The notes beneath the pieces were generated by a model. That model searched no databases, was not told the DNA's origin, and saw only the letters and a program-made list of their open reading frames with translations. The position numbers were made by a program, and so were the translations under genes. A stretch of DNA of 64,000 nt, from the NCBI GenBank assembly GCA_037179515.1, contig JAXCGZ010007628.1, positions 95,340 through 159,339 on the forward strand, in the 5' to 3' direction. This stretch comes from Halocaridina rubra (lineage: Eukaryota; Arthropoda; Malacostraca; Decapoda; Atyidae). Positions 12,401 to 23,814 of this stretch are shown one piece after another (the first letter of the stretch is position 1; each line of letters starts with the position of its first letter).

Positions 12401-13174
12401 TCCAGATGACAGAATCTGAGAGAGCTATTGCAGAGAAGAAAAAGGAAGTAGAGAAGTTGGTGACTGAGATGAAAGATGCCAATCTGGAGTCTCTATCCAT
12501 AACGCCTTCTGAGGAAATTCGCAACCTGTTGGAGGGTAAGACGGATATGGTGCTTTTATACACCTGTCACCATACCATATGACATGTGTTGTAGAATAGT
12601 AAAATGATTACTGCATTTTGATGTCTCATGGGTAGGGACCATGGCAACTTAGTGGTAGGCTTCTCGAGTCGGAAGCAAATAACGTGGATTTGAGTCCACC
12701 GTGGGAAGTTAGAAAGGATATCCAGTCTTATCCCCTAGCTCCGACATGTTTGAGTCAACCTCTATGAAATGGGGATTGATTGTGGCTTAAAACGTTGCAT
12801 GAATTGTAAAATTGTATATACAGTGTTTTATCTTTATTTTGGGTATATGACTGCTTTGCAATATTTGCTTTTTCTGTATAATTGATTATTTTAGATATGT
12901 TTGTTGGTGATTCTCTCTCTCTCTCTCTCTCTCGCTATACTGGCATAACATTTTACCTCGTAATTTACTGTTCATGAAATGTAACTCTTAATACCTTTGT
13001 ATTAACCTTTAGCTTCCTCCTCTTAAACTCTTGTGCCATCTGGTTTCTATGCATTATTTTATTGGCATTTCAGGTGCACCAAAGCCTGGTAGCAGTCGTC
13101 GTATGATTGGCTCTCCCAGACAGCTCGAAAATGCTGTGCCGACATCAAAGAATCCTCATGGCGTTTGGGTATAA
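6014..13174 (+). CDS. RASSF8: RASSF7/RASSF8-type N-terminal Ras-association domain protein, complete coding region in nine exons
   Basis: The protein is a Ras-association (RA) scaffold. In Drosophila, RASSF8 works with ASPP at adherens junctions and restrains growth; vertebrate RASSF7/8 are related. Coding exons are 6014-6097, 7012-7122, 7422-9041, 9712-9882, 10352-10468, 10940-11088, 11505-11670, 12406-12535 and 13074-13174. All join in phase at GT-AG sites and give 882 residues. Residues 1-85 match the family RA domain: [12 protein letters not shown], then [10 protein letters not shown], then [13 protein letters not shown]. The 540-codon third exon is mostly disordered, rich in Pro, Ser and His, with PPPPP runs and about five SPTR/SPSR units near 428-456. 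Exon 4 has an Asn run. Exons 4-8 are Glu/Gln-rich coiled coil, and the protein ends NPHGVWV. The start is uncertain: the Met at 6026 gives the canonical MELKVW start, while 6014 resembles the longer RASSF7 start. At 882 residues it is about twice human RASSF8 (419, from memory), the extra being exon 3. Confidence 0.9.
6575..6800 (-). repeat. Interspersed repeat family C
   Basis: Reverse orientation of the 15.24-kb copy. It shares a 'gaagatccttgcccactta' block, 'aaagagctaag' and the terminal 'ccacctcccttacagggga'. It lies in RASSF8 intron 1. Confidence 0.6.
9359..9516. repeat. Compound (TA)n-(TTA)n-(TTTA)n-poly(T) microsatellite
   Basis: It lies in the intron after the long RASSF8 exon. About 70 bp of TA is followed by TTA/TTG-type triplets, TTTA tetramers and a T run. 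The open frames here are low complexity. Confidence 0.9.
10069..10235 (+). repeat. tRNA-derived SINE, family B
   Basis: Copy with 'gggctgcagtaccga', 'gttagagcattcatcttggg', 'gaagtgacaaacccatgttc' and 'cctataatggggatcaatag'. It lies in a RASSF8 intron. Confidence 0.7.
10515..10605 (+). repeat. Interspersed repeat family C, partial
   Basis: 'agggtggccaagtcaaagta' followed by 'cattcaccaaaagctaatat' matches the 5' side of the copies at 15.24, 34.07 and 58.74 kb. Confidence 0.55.
10733..10910 (+). repeat. tRNA-derived SINE, family B
   Basis: 'gattagagcactctactctg', 'cttgtgttcgagccccctgt' (B-box side) and the terminal 'taataacacaaaacgtaaag'. It ends about 30 bp before the acceptor of RASSF8 exon 6. 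Confidence 0.7.
11185..11350 (+). repeat. Interspersed repeat family C, long form
   Basis: 'ctcccttgcaaggggggtgg' is followed by a second block, 'ccctcactatgtcccatcta', which also occurs in other copies (inverted at 23.8, 28.9 and 55.4 kb). Confidence 0.55.
12635..12805 (+). repeat. tRNA-derived SINE, family B
   Basis: 'aacttagtggtaggcttctc', 'gatttgagtccaccgtggga', 'cccctagctccgac' and 'aaatggggattgattgtggc'. It lies in the penultimate RASSF8 intron. Confidence 0.65.
12913..12934. repeat. Short (CT)n microsatellite
   Basis: About ten CT units in the last RASSF8 intron. Confidence 0.85.
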
Positions 13175-13892
13175 ACGTAGAAGATTACCATTATTCCTTA
13201 ATTGTGCCCATAATATCTTTGTAATTTCTACATATATCATTATATTTGCTAATAATGGTTGAGTACTTTTTAGTGTATGTAAGTTAGATAATATTAGTAT
13301 AGGTTAGATTAGAAATATACTGCAAAATCCGCTCAGACTGCAGAATAGTTCTTAATTGTCATTTAAGGCATATTATCACATTTTAATATGCTTTTTATAA
13401 GAAAAAGTTTTTGGGGTAACTTTGAAGAAAATTTTTATCCAATAATTTCTGATGCCTTGAATCTTCCGTCGATTAGAGGTAAGGCTTTGTTCACAAGCAG
13501 TCTGAAATAGGAATTAATTTAAAAAGCTTCATTATATATCTGTTATCATGCATTTGTTCTGTTATTTAGAAGTGCTTACTAGCTTTCAAGATATGTATGT
13601 ATATAATGTACAATATATATATAGTAAATTACTGTGTTGATGGTGTATTCTCTGCACCGCTTCTGTATCTGTATATAAAATCATATTTTTATGGATGTTT
13701 AATGGTACAGCATCAATTTATGGGATGTTTGTAAAATAGAAACATAGGTAATACATTGATGCAAGTTGTATATCTGTATGAATTAAGCACAAAATTGATA
13801 GTGAGTATAACCTTATGCAAAGCATTTTACAGTAGTACTATTCTATGATATTCATGAAATATGTCAAAAGAAATGAATGACTTATTTGAGAG

Positions 13893-14014
13893 GTAACAAG
13901 CTTTCTTTTATGAAAGTCTTGTTACGATTAAACTTTCTTTGACGAAAGTCTTTTTGTACTACCATATAATACACACTAAGTGCATCTTAGATATTATGCC
14001 CATTTCTTTTGGGC
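13893..14014 (+). promoter_or_regulatory. Three consecutive stem-loops in the probable RASSF8 3'UTR
   Basis: Hairpin 1 (13893-13925) pairs GTAACAAG-CTTTC with GAAAG-T-CTTGTTAC, about 13 bp with one bulge. Hairpin 2 (13932-13949) pairs ACTTTC with GAAAGT. The two look like a local duplication. Hairpin 3 (13998-14014) pairs GCCCA with TGGGC. They lie 0.7-0.85 kb after the stop codon, before a candidate poly(A) signal. No function is assigned. Confidence 0.4.
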
Positions 14015-14085
14015 TTAAGCTGTGGCATATCATAGATTGACACTCGTATTTATACACAATTTTTTGGTGTGAGTAGAATGTAGAT

Positions 14086-14091
14086 AATAAA
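14086..14091 (+). terminator. Candidate poly(A) signal of the RASSF8-type gene
   Basis: AATAAA about 0.9 kb after the stop codon. Other AATAAA-like motifs occur further downstream, so the true 3' end is not fixed by sequence alone. Confidence 0.35.
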
Positions 14092-14099
14092 GTTCGAAC

Positions 14100-15230
14100 T
14101 GTGTTGTTACAGATGTGAGTAGAACAGGTGTGTTTCTGGCATTAATCAAGTATTATTTCGATTCAAATGATGTTCAGTTTTGTTGATAATAATTATAAGT
14201 TTATAGACATGACTTTGTCCATGTAGTACCATTTTTCTTTTTTAGGTTAACCATATATTAATTTCACTCTGGGTCTGCTGGCTTCTTGTGTGTTTTGCTT
14301 ATACATCTCGTGCGATTTTCTTTACTGATGGTTAGTCTTAGTTAGGAATAGTTTCAAAGCTGATTTATGGGGGATATGACATTGAGAAGGATGGACAGTA
14401 TGGGATGTGGGTGGTGATGACACCTTTCGTAGCAACCCATAGCCCCTTCCTCGGTTTAGCACCTTTGAATGAATATACCAATCTTTGCATTAGTAGTGTT
14501 TAAGTTGCTGTTAGAGTACTCTAATCCTGTATAATAAGACAAAATTAGTATACTTTTCGTTTTGTGTTGAAAGGTTAACTCATGCAAGAGGTGTGTTTTT
14601 TTTTTTTTTTTTTTTTTTTTTCTACAGTATTTGAACCTCTGAAAAAATATTTATTTGGCTTGCAGAATGTAAACTATTGGATAAATAGATATCCCTATCA
14701 TCATAAGGTATTAGTATGTAGTAATGAATGCATCTGTAGAATCTCAATGCATATTCCGTACCTTCAGCAGTTATCATCATCATTCATATTTCATGAATGC
14801 GCTCTAGTCATTCTACTGTGGTGAATGTTGTTAAGTTAATGGTAAAGGACGCACTTTCTGGGACATTTTTGTAGTTATTGGTCATATTTATTGTGCCCTG
14901 TTGCTAAATTAATACACATATATAAAGTTGTCCCTCCTTTTACACTGTTAATTGGTTCTACAACTTCCCATGTAAAACAAAAATCGCTTATAGTCAAAAC
15001 CCTTATAAGAATGTGTGTGTATTTACCATATCCTGTAGTCTATTCCGAACTTTCAATTATGCCATGGTTGCTGTACTTTACTTTGCTTAATACTTTTTAA
15101 ATTTTTAAAAGCTGTACTGTAGTTTTTATGATGTAGTTTTAGAGGGAAAAATGTTATGAGTGTTTTCTATGTATTTTTGAACCGTATGTTCTCAAAACCA
15201 CCCTGTTTAAGACCTTGTAAGATGAGGGAC
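14100..15230. other. 3' flank or intergenic, no gene seen
   Basis: AT-rich sequence with a poly(T) run at about 14594-14621. It may still be part of a long RASSF8 3'UTR. No exon could be supported. Confidence 0.45.
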
Positions 15231-15235
15231 AATTG

Positions 15236-15432
15236 ATGGCCATAGTCTCCCTTGTAAGTGGGATGGCCAAGTCAAAGCACACAATTGCTAGAAGATAACA
15301 TTTCTTAGATCTCACCCATAGCTCCTTTGGGATATAAGGCTGCCACAATCCACCCCACCACCATTCTGCTTGGGTCATCCACAAGGCCAGTGGGCAAGGC
15401 TCTTCTGCTATCAGGCCCAGTTGCAACAGCAA
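15236..15432 (+). repeat. Interspersed repeat family C (good reference copy)
   Basis: It runs from 'tctcccttgtaagtgggatg' through 'aagtcaaagcacacaattgc', 'catagctcctttggga' and 'gtgggcaaggctcttctgct' to 'ggcccagttgcaacagc'. At least a dozen copies lie in this window on both strands. No tRNA-like boxes or coding potential were recognised. Confidence 0.65.
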
Positions 15433-15867
15433 AAAATTAAATTTTATAATGTTCTTTTCATCATTATCTTTTTGATGCTAGATCGGCTTGGCTAACGTTT
15501 ATAGGGTTTCCTCAAATTTTTTCTTTAATCGTATTTTGAATTATGACTTTTGTACATTCAAATCTTGATATTAAGTAACAGTTTTCGTGACATTAAGATC
15601 CCCTCAGTTTATACATGTATTGAGAGCTTGTGCTACTATAATGTATTTATAGAAAAAAATGCTTGCAAGCAATATTTTTACTTTTGTCTCATCTTTTCAG
15701 TAAATATATAGATGTTTGCTTTTGGATACCTACTACATAACACCTTGGATATGAATAGGTAAACTGAGATTACCTGATCAACATTGTGTCCATGCTTAAG
15801 ATAACTGGTTGTCTTAGTTGCATCTGATAGGTATTTAACTGTAACGTAACATCTGTTTAATCGTTTA

Positions 15868-16253
15868 CCTTATATAACATTTGCTGTAAAGTTCTTATAT
15901 TGTATAAGATTATCTTAATCCTTTTCCCAATTTTACTTTTAAATGCCAAATTTTTTTTCAATGCCACCCATAGGTTTTATTTAGTGTATATCTTTTATAA
16001 CATTAACTGTGAGGCTCTTATATTGTATGAGATGGGCTTAATACTTCTTCTCCAGTTTTACATTTAAAACGTCAAACATATTTTTTTTGAGTGCCACCCG
16101 TAGGTCTTATATAGTATATATCTTATATAATAATAGCTGTGAAAAACTTATATTGTAAAAGGTTATTAATGTTTTTTTTTCCCGTTTTACATGTAAATGT
16201 CAAACATATATTGTTCAAATGCCACCTTTAGGTCTTCTATAGTGCATTTAGTA
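15868..16253. repeat. Diverged tandem repeat, three copies of about 125 bp
   Basis: 'cttatattgta' recurs at 15894, 16017 and 16147 (spacings 123 and 130). Each is followed by a 'ttttac..ttaaa' block and an 'atgccaccc..aggt' block. Confidence 0.75.
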
Positions 16254-16750
16254 TAGTTTGTCTAATTAGGTTGTATTGGCCTATGTATTCATTTATAATA
16301 AGATACTAATGAAGCCAAAGTATCAATACTATTGATTATGTTTGCATGTATAAGGTGAACCAAAAATCACAGGTGTGTGTTTTTAATTTTTTTTTATTTA
16401 TTTTTTTATTATTATTATTATAAATACTACACACCCCTCTGAATGAGGGATTACTTCACTGTAGGTGTACAGTGCCCTAAATCGCTTTGGTATTGAAGAG
16501 TAGTGATTATCAGGCAAGGCCTCAGCAGAGTAAACCCTGGCCCAGAAGGATTAATAAAAGATATTAAAAGCTGTGACTTTTGGGTCACCCTGTGTATACC
16601 GAGGTGTTTTGAATTGTTAACTTTACCAGTAGTAGTATTGTTAGCAGGTAAAGCTGATAATTACAGTTTGCACCACCAGTATTACTCTGTGCTCAGATGT
16701 TTTGCCTTAAACTCAATTATTTTCAGATAGTTGGCCAAAAATGAAAAACT

Positions 16751-16930
16751 AATAACCCAATTTTATTCTCAGTCACTGCTGGGAGCTGTATTTATTGACT
16801 CGCTGATAACCCAATTTTATTCTCAGTCACTACTGGAAGCTATGTTTATTAACTCACTGATAACCCAATTTTATTCTCAGTCACTTCTGGGAGTTGTATT
16901 AATTGATTCACTGATAACCCAGTTTTATAC
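16751..16930. repeat. 54-bp tandem minisatellite, about 3.3 copies
   Basis: 'taaccca.ttttat' recurs at 16753, 16807, 16861 and 16915, exactly 54 bp apart. Because 54 is a multiple of three, a small frame (16731-16973, +) stays open and repeats an 18-residue unit containing ITQFYSQSLL. There is no other sign of coding. Confidence 0.85.
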
Positions 16931-17604
16931 TCTTTTCATCGCTCAACTAAGAAACAACTTGGTTGCATTTTAAAATTCTTTAGATTTTAGGATATGTACA
17001 GTACTTTATCTGCTTGTCAGTGATGACGTATGTGAACTGTTTTTTATAGCATACATCTTTGATCCTAGCTTTTTTTTTTAGGTGTTCAGAGCTTTATATA
17101 TTATAAACTTTTCTTCACTAGTTTCTTTGATCTGTATCCAGCCTTAGTCCCCCAGCACCAACCAGTTTGTGTCCTCTTCCATTCTTTCCAATTGTTTATT
17201 TTTGGTACTTTTATCATAGTTTTTTTGTGATATAAGATAAATTTCAAACAGATTAGTAATATATGAGAGTGCAAGCAAGACTGCACTGCTTAAAATGCAA
17301 GAAATAAGCAAACACAGCATATAATTGGGACATTAAAAAACATTGGAACGGCAGCATTTAATTTCATAATTATATCTATTCACATTTAATTCTTATTTCA
17401 TAAGTCTTGGATTACTGCTTTAGGAATACAATGCACATGAAAGTCTAGGGAATAGGAGCAAAATTGACACTCTTGAATTTTTCCACTGTATATTACCTTC
17501 AGTATATCCTGGAAATTTAAGTACTATGACACTGCTCTTTCCTTGCACTACATTACTGGGTCTTATTTCTGCTTTGATTCAAGTTAAATAATTATTCTTA
17601 TCAC

Positions 17605-17762
17605 ACACCATTATAGTGTGTGGTTAGAGCGCTTGACTCGGAGTGACAGACGTGTTCTCGCTTACTGCAGGATGTCAGGAAGGGTATCATGCCTTACTTC
17701 CCTTATTCCAAGCTGTCTTTATCCACTTCCATTTGAATGGGGATTAATAGTGACCTATAGTT
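17605..17762 (+). repeat. tRNA-derived SINE, family B
   Basis: 'gtgtgtggttagagcgcttg', 'cggagtgacagacgtgttct' and 'atttgaatggggattaatag'. Confidence 0.65.
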
Positions 17763-17769
17763 AACAGCA

Positions 17770-18545
17770 ACATCCCTTACAATTCATATTTTGTTGAATG
17801 CATTATTTTAAGGTTCATATTTTTTCTTTTTTAGATAACATTAGTATAAGTGTGACAAAATTTAAACATTGTAACATTGGGTCGTATTTACTCCATATAT
17901 CCCACCTGTTCACTATATCACTTAATTGCTATTGTTATTATATGTGTGTTAACATTACCATTTAGAGGGTAATATATGTTGGTTGGTTGTAAGAGTGAAG
18001 AAAAAAGCAATAGTTTACATGCATAGTATCTCATATCCTTGTTTTGCTCTTTTTGCGCTTATTTTCATTATAATGGTCTTATGGACTGCTGTCTGCTTTC
18101 ATAAGTTGGTACAGCACTAAAATTTTTCCGTTTGCCAAGTGATTTATGAAAAAATTAATTTTTATCCTCTCATATTTACCATCCATACTCATTGTTATAC
18201 CATTATGTTCTGCATGTCGCAAATAGAGGAAAGATGTAGAACATTTTAACATATTTCACTATTGGAGGTATCATGCAGTGAGAACTGGTATCTTTAGATC
18301 TTGACTTGGTTAGTATAGCAAACCAGTTCCCTGGATAAGGTTGTTTTCGTAATAAAGCAAATCCTGTATGAAGAAGAAAAGGATTATTAAGCATTTTTAG
18401 AATTTCTTACAAGTACTTACCTTGTCTTATGAATATCCGTAACTTGTATATTCTAGACTGCTGGCTGATGCGAAAACTAGTTGTGTATTTACCAGAGGGC
18501 TTTTTTTGTAACAACTTCGTACAATATTTTCATATTTGTCGAGTT

Positions 18546-18599
<54 letters not shown>

Positions 18600-19325
18600 C
18601 AAGCACTGCAGATAATACATATCAATAGATAGCTTTGATAGGATTTTGTAGTATTTCTTATGTTTTATAGATTCTTTGACTATGCATTACAAAACATTTA
18701 TGTTATTTATTGTTATCTTTAGTGTGTGCTAATACTGTAGAAGTCTGGCATTATTCAATTTTTTTTTTATCTTATGACTGATATGGTTTTGTTGTAAGTG
18801 TAATATATTCATTAGTACATACTCTATGTTAGGCAGCTTTTTGTTGCTTTTGTGTTCTGTATTTGTTTATTGTTTGTTTCACACTGGTATTTCGGTTTTA
18901 TTGACTGCTTTCCACATTTCAGCTTTTACTGAATCATCAGATGCCTTTGTTATGTTATAATTTTTGTATTTAGGCGTTCTAAGAAATATTATTTAACCAA
19001 AAGGTTGACTCCAAACTTTAGTAAATAGGCTTCAGTAAAATACTTATTTACAGAATGATTCTGTTTTGTTAGATGATAATTATACTAAGCTTTGCCTTGT
19101 ATGGGTTTCCTATTTGTGCTTCCTAATTTCTTTGTGGTAGGGCATATACAAAATTTGCAATAATATCCTTCCCAAAGGTGTTTCTACATTTTACTTGAGG
19201 TCCATTCTTGGTACCACATGTGCACTCAACCTTATCCTTTTATGTATTGGTAAAGTTGAACCTTGGATTATGTTATTGTGATTCCCCCTTCCATTATTAT
19301 TATTATTAGTATTTTTTTTTTTTTT
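17770..19325. other. Intergenic, no gene seen
   Basis: AT-rich sequence with a (TA)n tract at 18549-18597 and no recognisable exon. Confidence 0.45.
18549..18597. repeat. (TA)n microsatellite
   Basis: About 24 AT units. The open frame spanning it is an artefact. Confidence 0.95.
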
Positions 19326-19329
19326 CACT

Positions 19330-19455
19330 TTTAATCTCCATAATGGCAGTGAACACAGAATGAAGCTGGAGAATTAAGGCTGGATGTCTCTCCTAACGCT
19401 ATGCAGTGGGCTGGATTGTGGGTCTGTCGCTCTCCGAGTCGAGTGTAGGGTTTGA
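19330..19455 (-). repeat. tRNA-derived SINE, family B, partial
   Basis: 'tgaagctggagaattaaggc' body and a 'ctctccgagtcgagtgtagg' head remnant, reverse orientation. Confidence 0.6.
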
Positions 19456-19459
19456 ATAT

Positions 19460-21400
19460 GAAAGCTGTTATCTTGTAAAGTTGGAACACCTGTTTGTTAT
19501 CCTTCTTATGCTCATTTCCAGCTTTAAAATTTTGTATTATCAAATGCTTGGCTCTAGCTGAATATTAAGTTACACTTATAAGGAAGGCATTTATAATGGC
19601 TCATAATTAATTTCCAGTATTATTATTGTAGAATATCTTTTAACGTTTTATAGGAGTTCTTCACATTAGTATTTAACATATTCGTACAGATATACACACA
19701 CAACAGTTTCTGACATTATGTATAAACACTCTTCATTCTAAAGATAAGAAATATGTTTAATATAAAATACAAATTTGTGGAAAATGTCCTGGCATTCTAT
19801 TTAACTGAAATTCATATCCCCTTTACTCAATTTTTATTTCTTGTAGGTTCAGTATTTTATTGGCAAGATTGTGAAAGTTTAATTTTGTATAATTGACTTC
19901 AGATTTCAGTGACAAGATTGTGAAAGTTATGTATAATTGGGTTCATTTCTCTTTTATTATACAACAGTAAATTTTGTACGGAGAGTGTGCCAACCACAGT
20001 GTTTGTATCAGCGTTTATAATATTCTTTACTCCGCTTTTGCTCTTAAGAAAATATTCATTCTCCTTATTTTCAATACTACTACACTACGGAATAGCCTTT
20101 GTGGCATACTTTACTCAATACAGAGGAGATTGCTCTTGTTGAGAATTCAAGAATCATTAGTGTTGCATTTTTGTAATTCCCAGTCTTCTTTGAAGAAGAA
20201 AACGATGTTCGAAATTGTTCATATAGATTTGTTAAAAAAAATGTTTAAAATTGTTCTTGAAGATTAGTTAAACTACCATCAAATTATTGCCGTATTGAAT
20301 TTTTTTTTGTTAATGAAATGAATTATTATTATTACTTTTATTTATAGGTAATTACCATTGTCTTGTAGTGATGAACAAAACTATGTTCGAAATTGTTCAG
20401 GAAAAGTTGTTAAAAAAACTAATTTTAAGTTTTGCTTTGTTGAATGTATTGTACTAGGTCGGCACTATCGTACCAGCACATAGTGTATATGTTAATATTT
20501 GATGGATACTAGCCCATGAAATTTCAAGTGTTATTTTTAAACTCGGAACCTTATCCTGCCATCCTGACTAAAACATTTTTTTAACATCATGTTGTCTTTC
20601 AATTTAGAATTTTAATTTTGAAGAATACAAAGTGTAATGTAGATTGCGTTAATCATGTTGAAGTGTGGAGTTTTAAGTGTGTTGAAAGATGGTCTTTGTG
20701 TAGACTTCATGCCTAATGATGCTGAAATTCATGAGTGTTATTTTTTCTAAAAGAATATATATACAGTATAGAGAGTGATTTGTGATCAAGAGCATTGAAG
20801 TGGATATACTGCTATGTGTTTGTCAAGACTTTTTATTTAGTACTTCGGAGTTGGCATGAGTGAGAACAAGAACTTATGGACACTTCCTTGTGATGTGTAT
20901 ATACAGAAAATTGCAAGTATGACTTATAATGACTGACCTATATTTAAATAGTCTCATCTGTAATACGATCATTGTGCTTGAAGATTTGAATATGAATGGG
21001 CCATTACAGATTTTACATAATACAGTATATTTCTCTGTGTAATTGAGATGAATTATTGAGTGATACAGGCATTTATTGATTATAAAGTATGAGGACTTAT
21101 TTTTTCAACTTATATAATGAACCAAATTTAAAAGATAAGGTATTATTATAATTTTTGTAATAATGGCATCAGTGGCCACTTGGTTTATATACCAGATGTA
21201 AAGATTGTACATATTTAGAATAAGTGAATACTCAGATTTTGTATATAAATGATATTGTGTTCACAGAATTGCAGCAGAACAAGCTTTTAGTATATTAAAA
21301 ATGTTAATAAAAATATTCTTTACATACATCCTGAATATAAAAGTCAGAAGGTTGGTATTCTACACATGCTTTTTACATGATGAAGTGTAGAGGAAGCTTT
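19460..21400. other. Intergenic, no gene seen
   Basis: AT-rich. It contains a short tandem duplication at about 19855-19935 ('caagattgtgaaagtt' twice) and two related 'atgttcgaaattgttca' blocks near 20200 and 20383. An AATAAA-type motif lies near 21305, so a very long RASSF8 3'UTR cannot be excluded. Confidence 0.4.
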
Positions 21401-21579
21401 TTATCCCGTTGTTCATCCCCATTCGAATGGGGTGGACACCTATAAAATAAGTTTTAACAATTCCATTACGCGTCATCAGTTGGTTCACCAAGATATTGTC
21501 ATTCTAATTTGTTAATGGCTGCCCACGACATATCTATTATTTTTAGCAAATATATTCTTCGTCTCCTTGGGGAATGCAT

Positions 21580-21690
21580 TAGCACAATAATTAGTTCGCT
21601 CAACTCGGAAAGTGACAAACACAGCTCCAACCTGTGTGTGGCTATCCCCTTTTGGATAGGGATTATTCGCGACGCGGAAAATGGCAAATA
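21580..21690 (+). repeat. tRNA-derived SINE, family B, internally deleted
   Basis: The head 'cgctcaactcggaaagtgac' is joined directly to the 3' body 'cagctccaacctgtgtgtgg' and the tail 'gacgcggaaaatggcaaa'. Confidence 0.6.
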
Positions 21691-21933
21691 GCTTCGTCTA
21701 TCATTGCTTGCCTCCAAGCTTGTGAAGATTGACCCAAAAATAAAAGAGGTCTGTTTCTCGAAGATAAAAAAAGTTATAATATCGAGTCACGTCAGATAAA
21801 GAAACAATGCTCTCAAGTGTCCGTCTTCTCTGCCACATTCTGTAAGGAAACTTGAGAAGGAGATATCGGTAGTATTGTAATTGGCTGTTAGTCAACTGAG
21901 CAATGTACTTTATATTTGTTGATTTATGAAATA

Positions 21934-22020
21934 TGACTTACGGTGGGATCGAATCTGCTTTAGTCAGATTTGTAATTTTCGATTAGTGCCCCCAGCCACT
22001 GAGCTACAGAGCTTCCGTAC
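21934..22020 (-). repeat. tRNA-like SINE head, separate family
   Basis: Read on the minus strand, it has an A-box-like TAGCTCAGTGGCTGGGGGCA and a B-box-like GATTCGATCCCACCG about 50 bp later. No acceptor stem or complete cloverleaf is visible, so it is a SINE or tRNA relic, not a gene. Confidence 0.5.
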
Positions 22021-22696
22021 TTTGCATCTAACAAATCGGGATTTATTAGGAAATGTGAACTCCGGTTTTTTGTTTTGTTTTTTAATAGCACTCAGTTTGA
22101 AACCTTTGGGATATGTATTTATTACTTTAAATAACTCACACTTATTATAATAGTCTGTAATTAAATAAAATAGTGCTTGTAATAATGACTTTGCTTGAAA
22201 ATTATTTCTGAATCGACCATTTTTCGTTTATGAAAATATATGAAAAAGCCAAACTTTTGCTTAGCCTAAATATTGACAATGGGCTGAACTTTGTACAGAA
22301 TTTTTGATATATGACAAATCTGCAAATTTTGAATACTGTTTCAGCGAGATAATTTTACCTACACATAATAATGAGATAGTTACTAAATGAACACAAATAC
22401 TATTAATATATTTACAATTCGTAATGTATTCAAACATTTCTAAGTTCATAGGAGTTTGTATTTTCTATGCAATATCTGCCTCCCCCAAACCCAACAAATC
22501 CATGTGGGATTGTTATGGGATATTTTCCATGTTCGAGGTAAAGAAAAGTTTTGTTTTTTTATTATATAAGTCAGGAAAGACTTTAAAAACCCTTCTCATA
22601 CCATAGAATATGCATTAATATATATTAAAGTGGAAAAGTATTGTATTAAGGTATTTTGTGAAGTGGAGGGTGTAATATTGACCATAAAATCCATTC

Positions 22697-22770
22697 ATGG
22701 TTTGCAAGAACGGTGCTCACCCGTATTCAAATGGGAATAAAGGCTGACACAAAACGGCAAAAATTGAGAC
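22697..22770 (+). repeat. SINE family B, 3' end only
   Basis: 'cccgtattcaaatgggaata' followed by 'gacacaaaacggcaaa' is the terminal part of family B. Confidence 0.55.
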
Positions 22771-22779
22771 CGTTCAGTA

Positions 22780-23810
22780 CCACTGAGAAAAGTTGGACAC
22801 TGAGGGAACCTAATTGTATGAATATATTGATGCAGGTGGTCGACATTTTCCTAGTACAATAGATGCCTTAGTCTTGGTAGTTAAGATTCGTTTTATTTAC
22901 CTCTTCTATATTTGGACTAAACTATTTTTAGTTTTTTGATTAATTTTGATGTGTTTGTAATTAATCTGAGAATTGTTCACATCGGAACACATTTGTTTTC
23001 GGGCTGAAATTGATGCTTTGATGGGCGCCTGAGAGTACTTAACCTAATCTAACCTAACCTAACTCAAATTTGAAGCCTTACTTACCTTAAAACGGTGAAG
23101 TTGGGTGTTTAAAGAGTAGCGCTGCATACTTCAGTAATGTGGTGGCAACACCGATCTCTCTGGTAGGTTATGGAAGGGGTGCATAAAACGAATCTTGACC
23201 GTTTTTTGCTTCCGCATGCATGGTTCCAACCTCCTATTCATGAAGAGGTGCAGGACAAATGTAATTGCTCTGGCCCATTACTGGAGCCAAATGTTGTGGA
23301 AATCCAGTTACTGTTATAATTCTCTCAGTTTCCTGGTAAAGTTGAATTTTCATTGCCTTCTGTTTAAGTTGCTTAAGGAAACTTATACCGATAAAGACCA
23401 ACGGGTGACACCGTGCCACACCCATACTTGGTCCAATGCCAAGACTTACCTGTAACTAGGAATCTTATTTGACTTGAACATTGTCAAAGCCTGTGTTAAT
23501 ATTTTAGATTGAATAAGTTTCCCTCAAATCCCTCCTTAGCCCAGTGAACAATTTCAATAATGATACTTTAATGAAAAAAGAAAACCCGCAATAAATTCTG
23601 AACTGCTTGAATAATGTAAATATGGGTGATAGACGATAAACTACTCTGTCTAAAGAGTATACTGTAATCCGTTTGGTATGAACTCATTATGATCATTATA
23701 TACAAAAATTGTCTCATTATGATAATAGGTACTCAGGCACAGATTTTATTATGTCATGGTCTTATACTTTGGGTATGTAGAACCTAGCCGTAGTGATGAA
23801 TAAATCACTC
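22780..23810. other. Upstream flank of THUMPD2, no exon fixed
   Basis: It contains a run of CCTAA/TCTAA units near 23040-23062. The THUMPD2 promoter or a non-coding first exon may lie here. A possible donor (ctctctg|gtaggt) occurs near 23163, but I cannot assign it. Confidence 0.35.
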
Positions 23811-23814
23811 AAGA

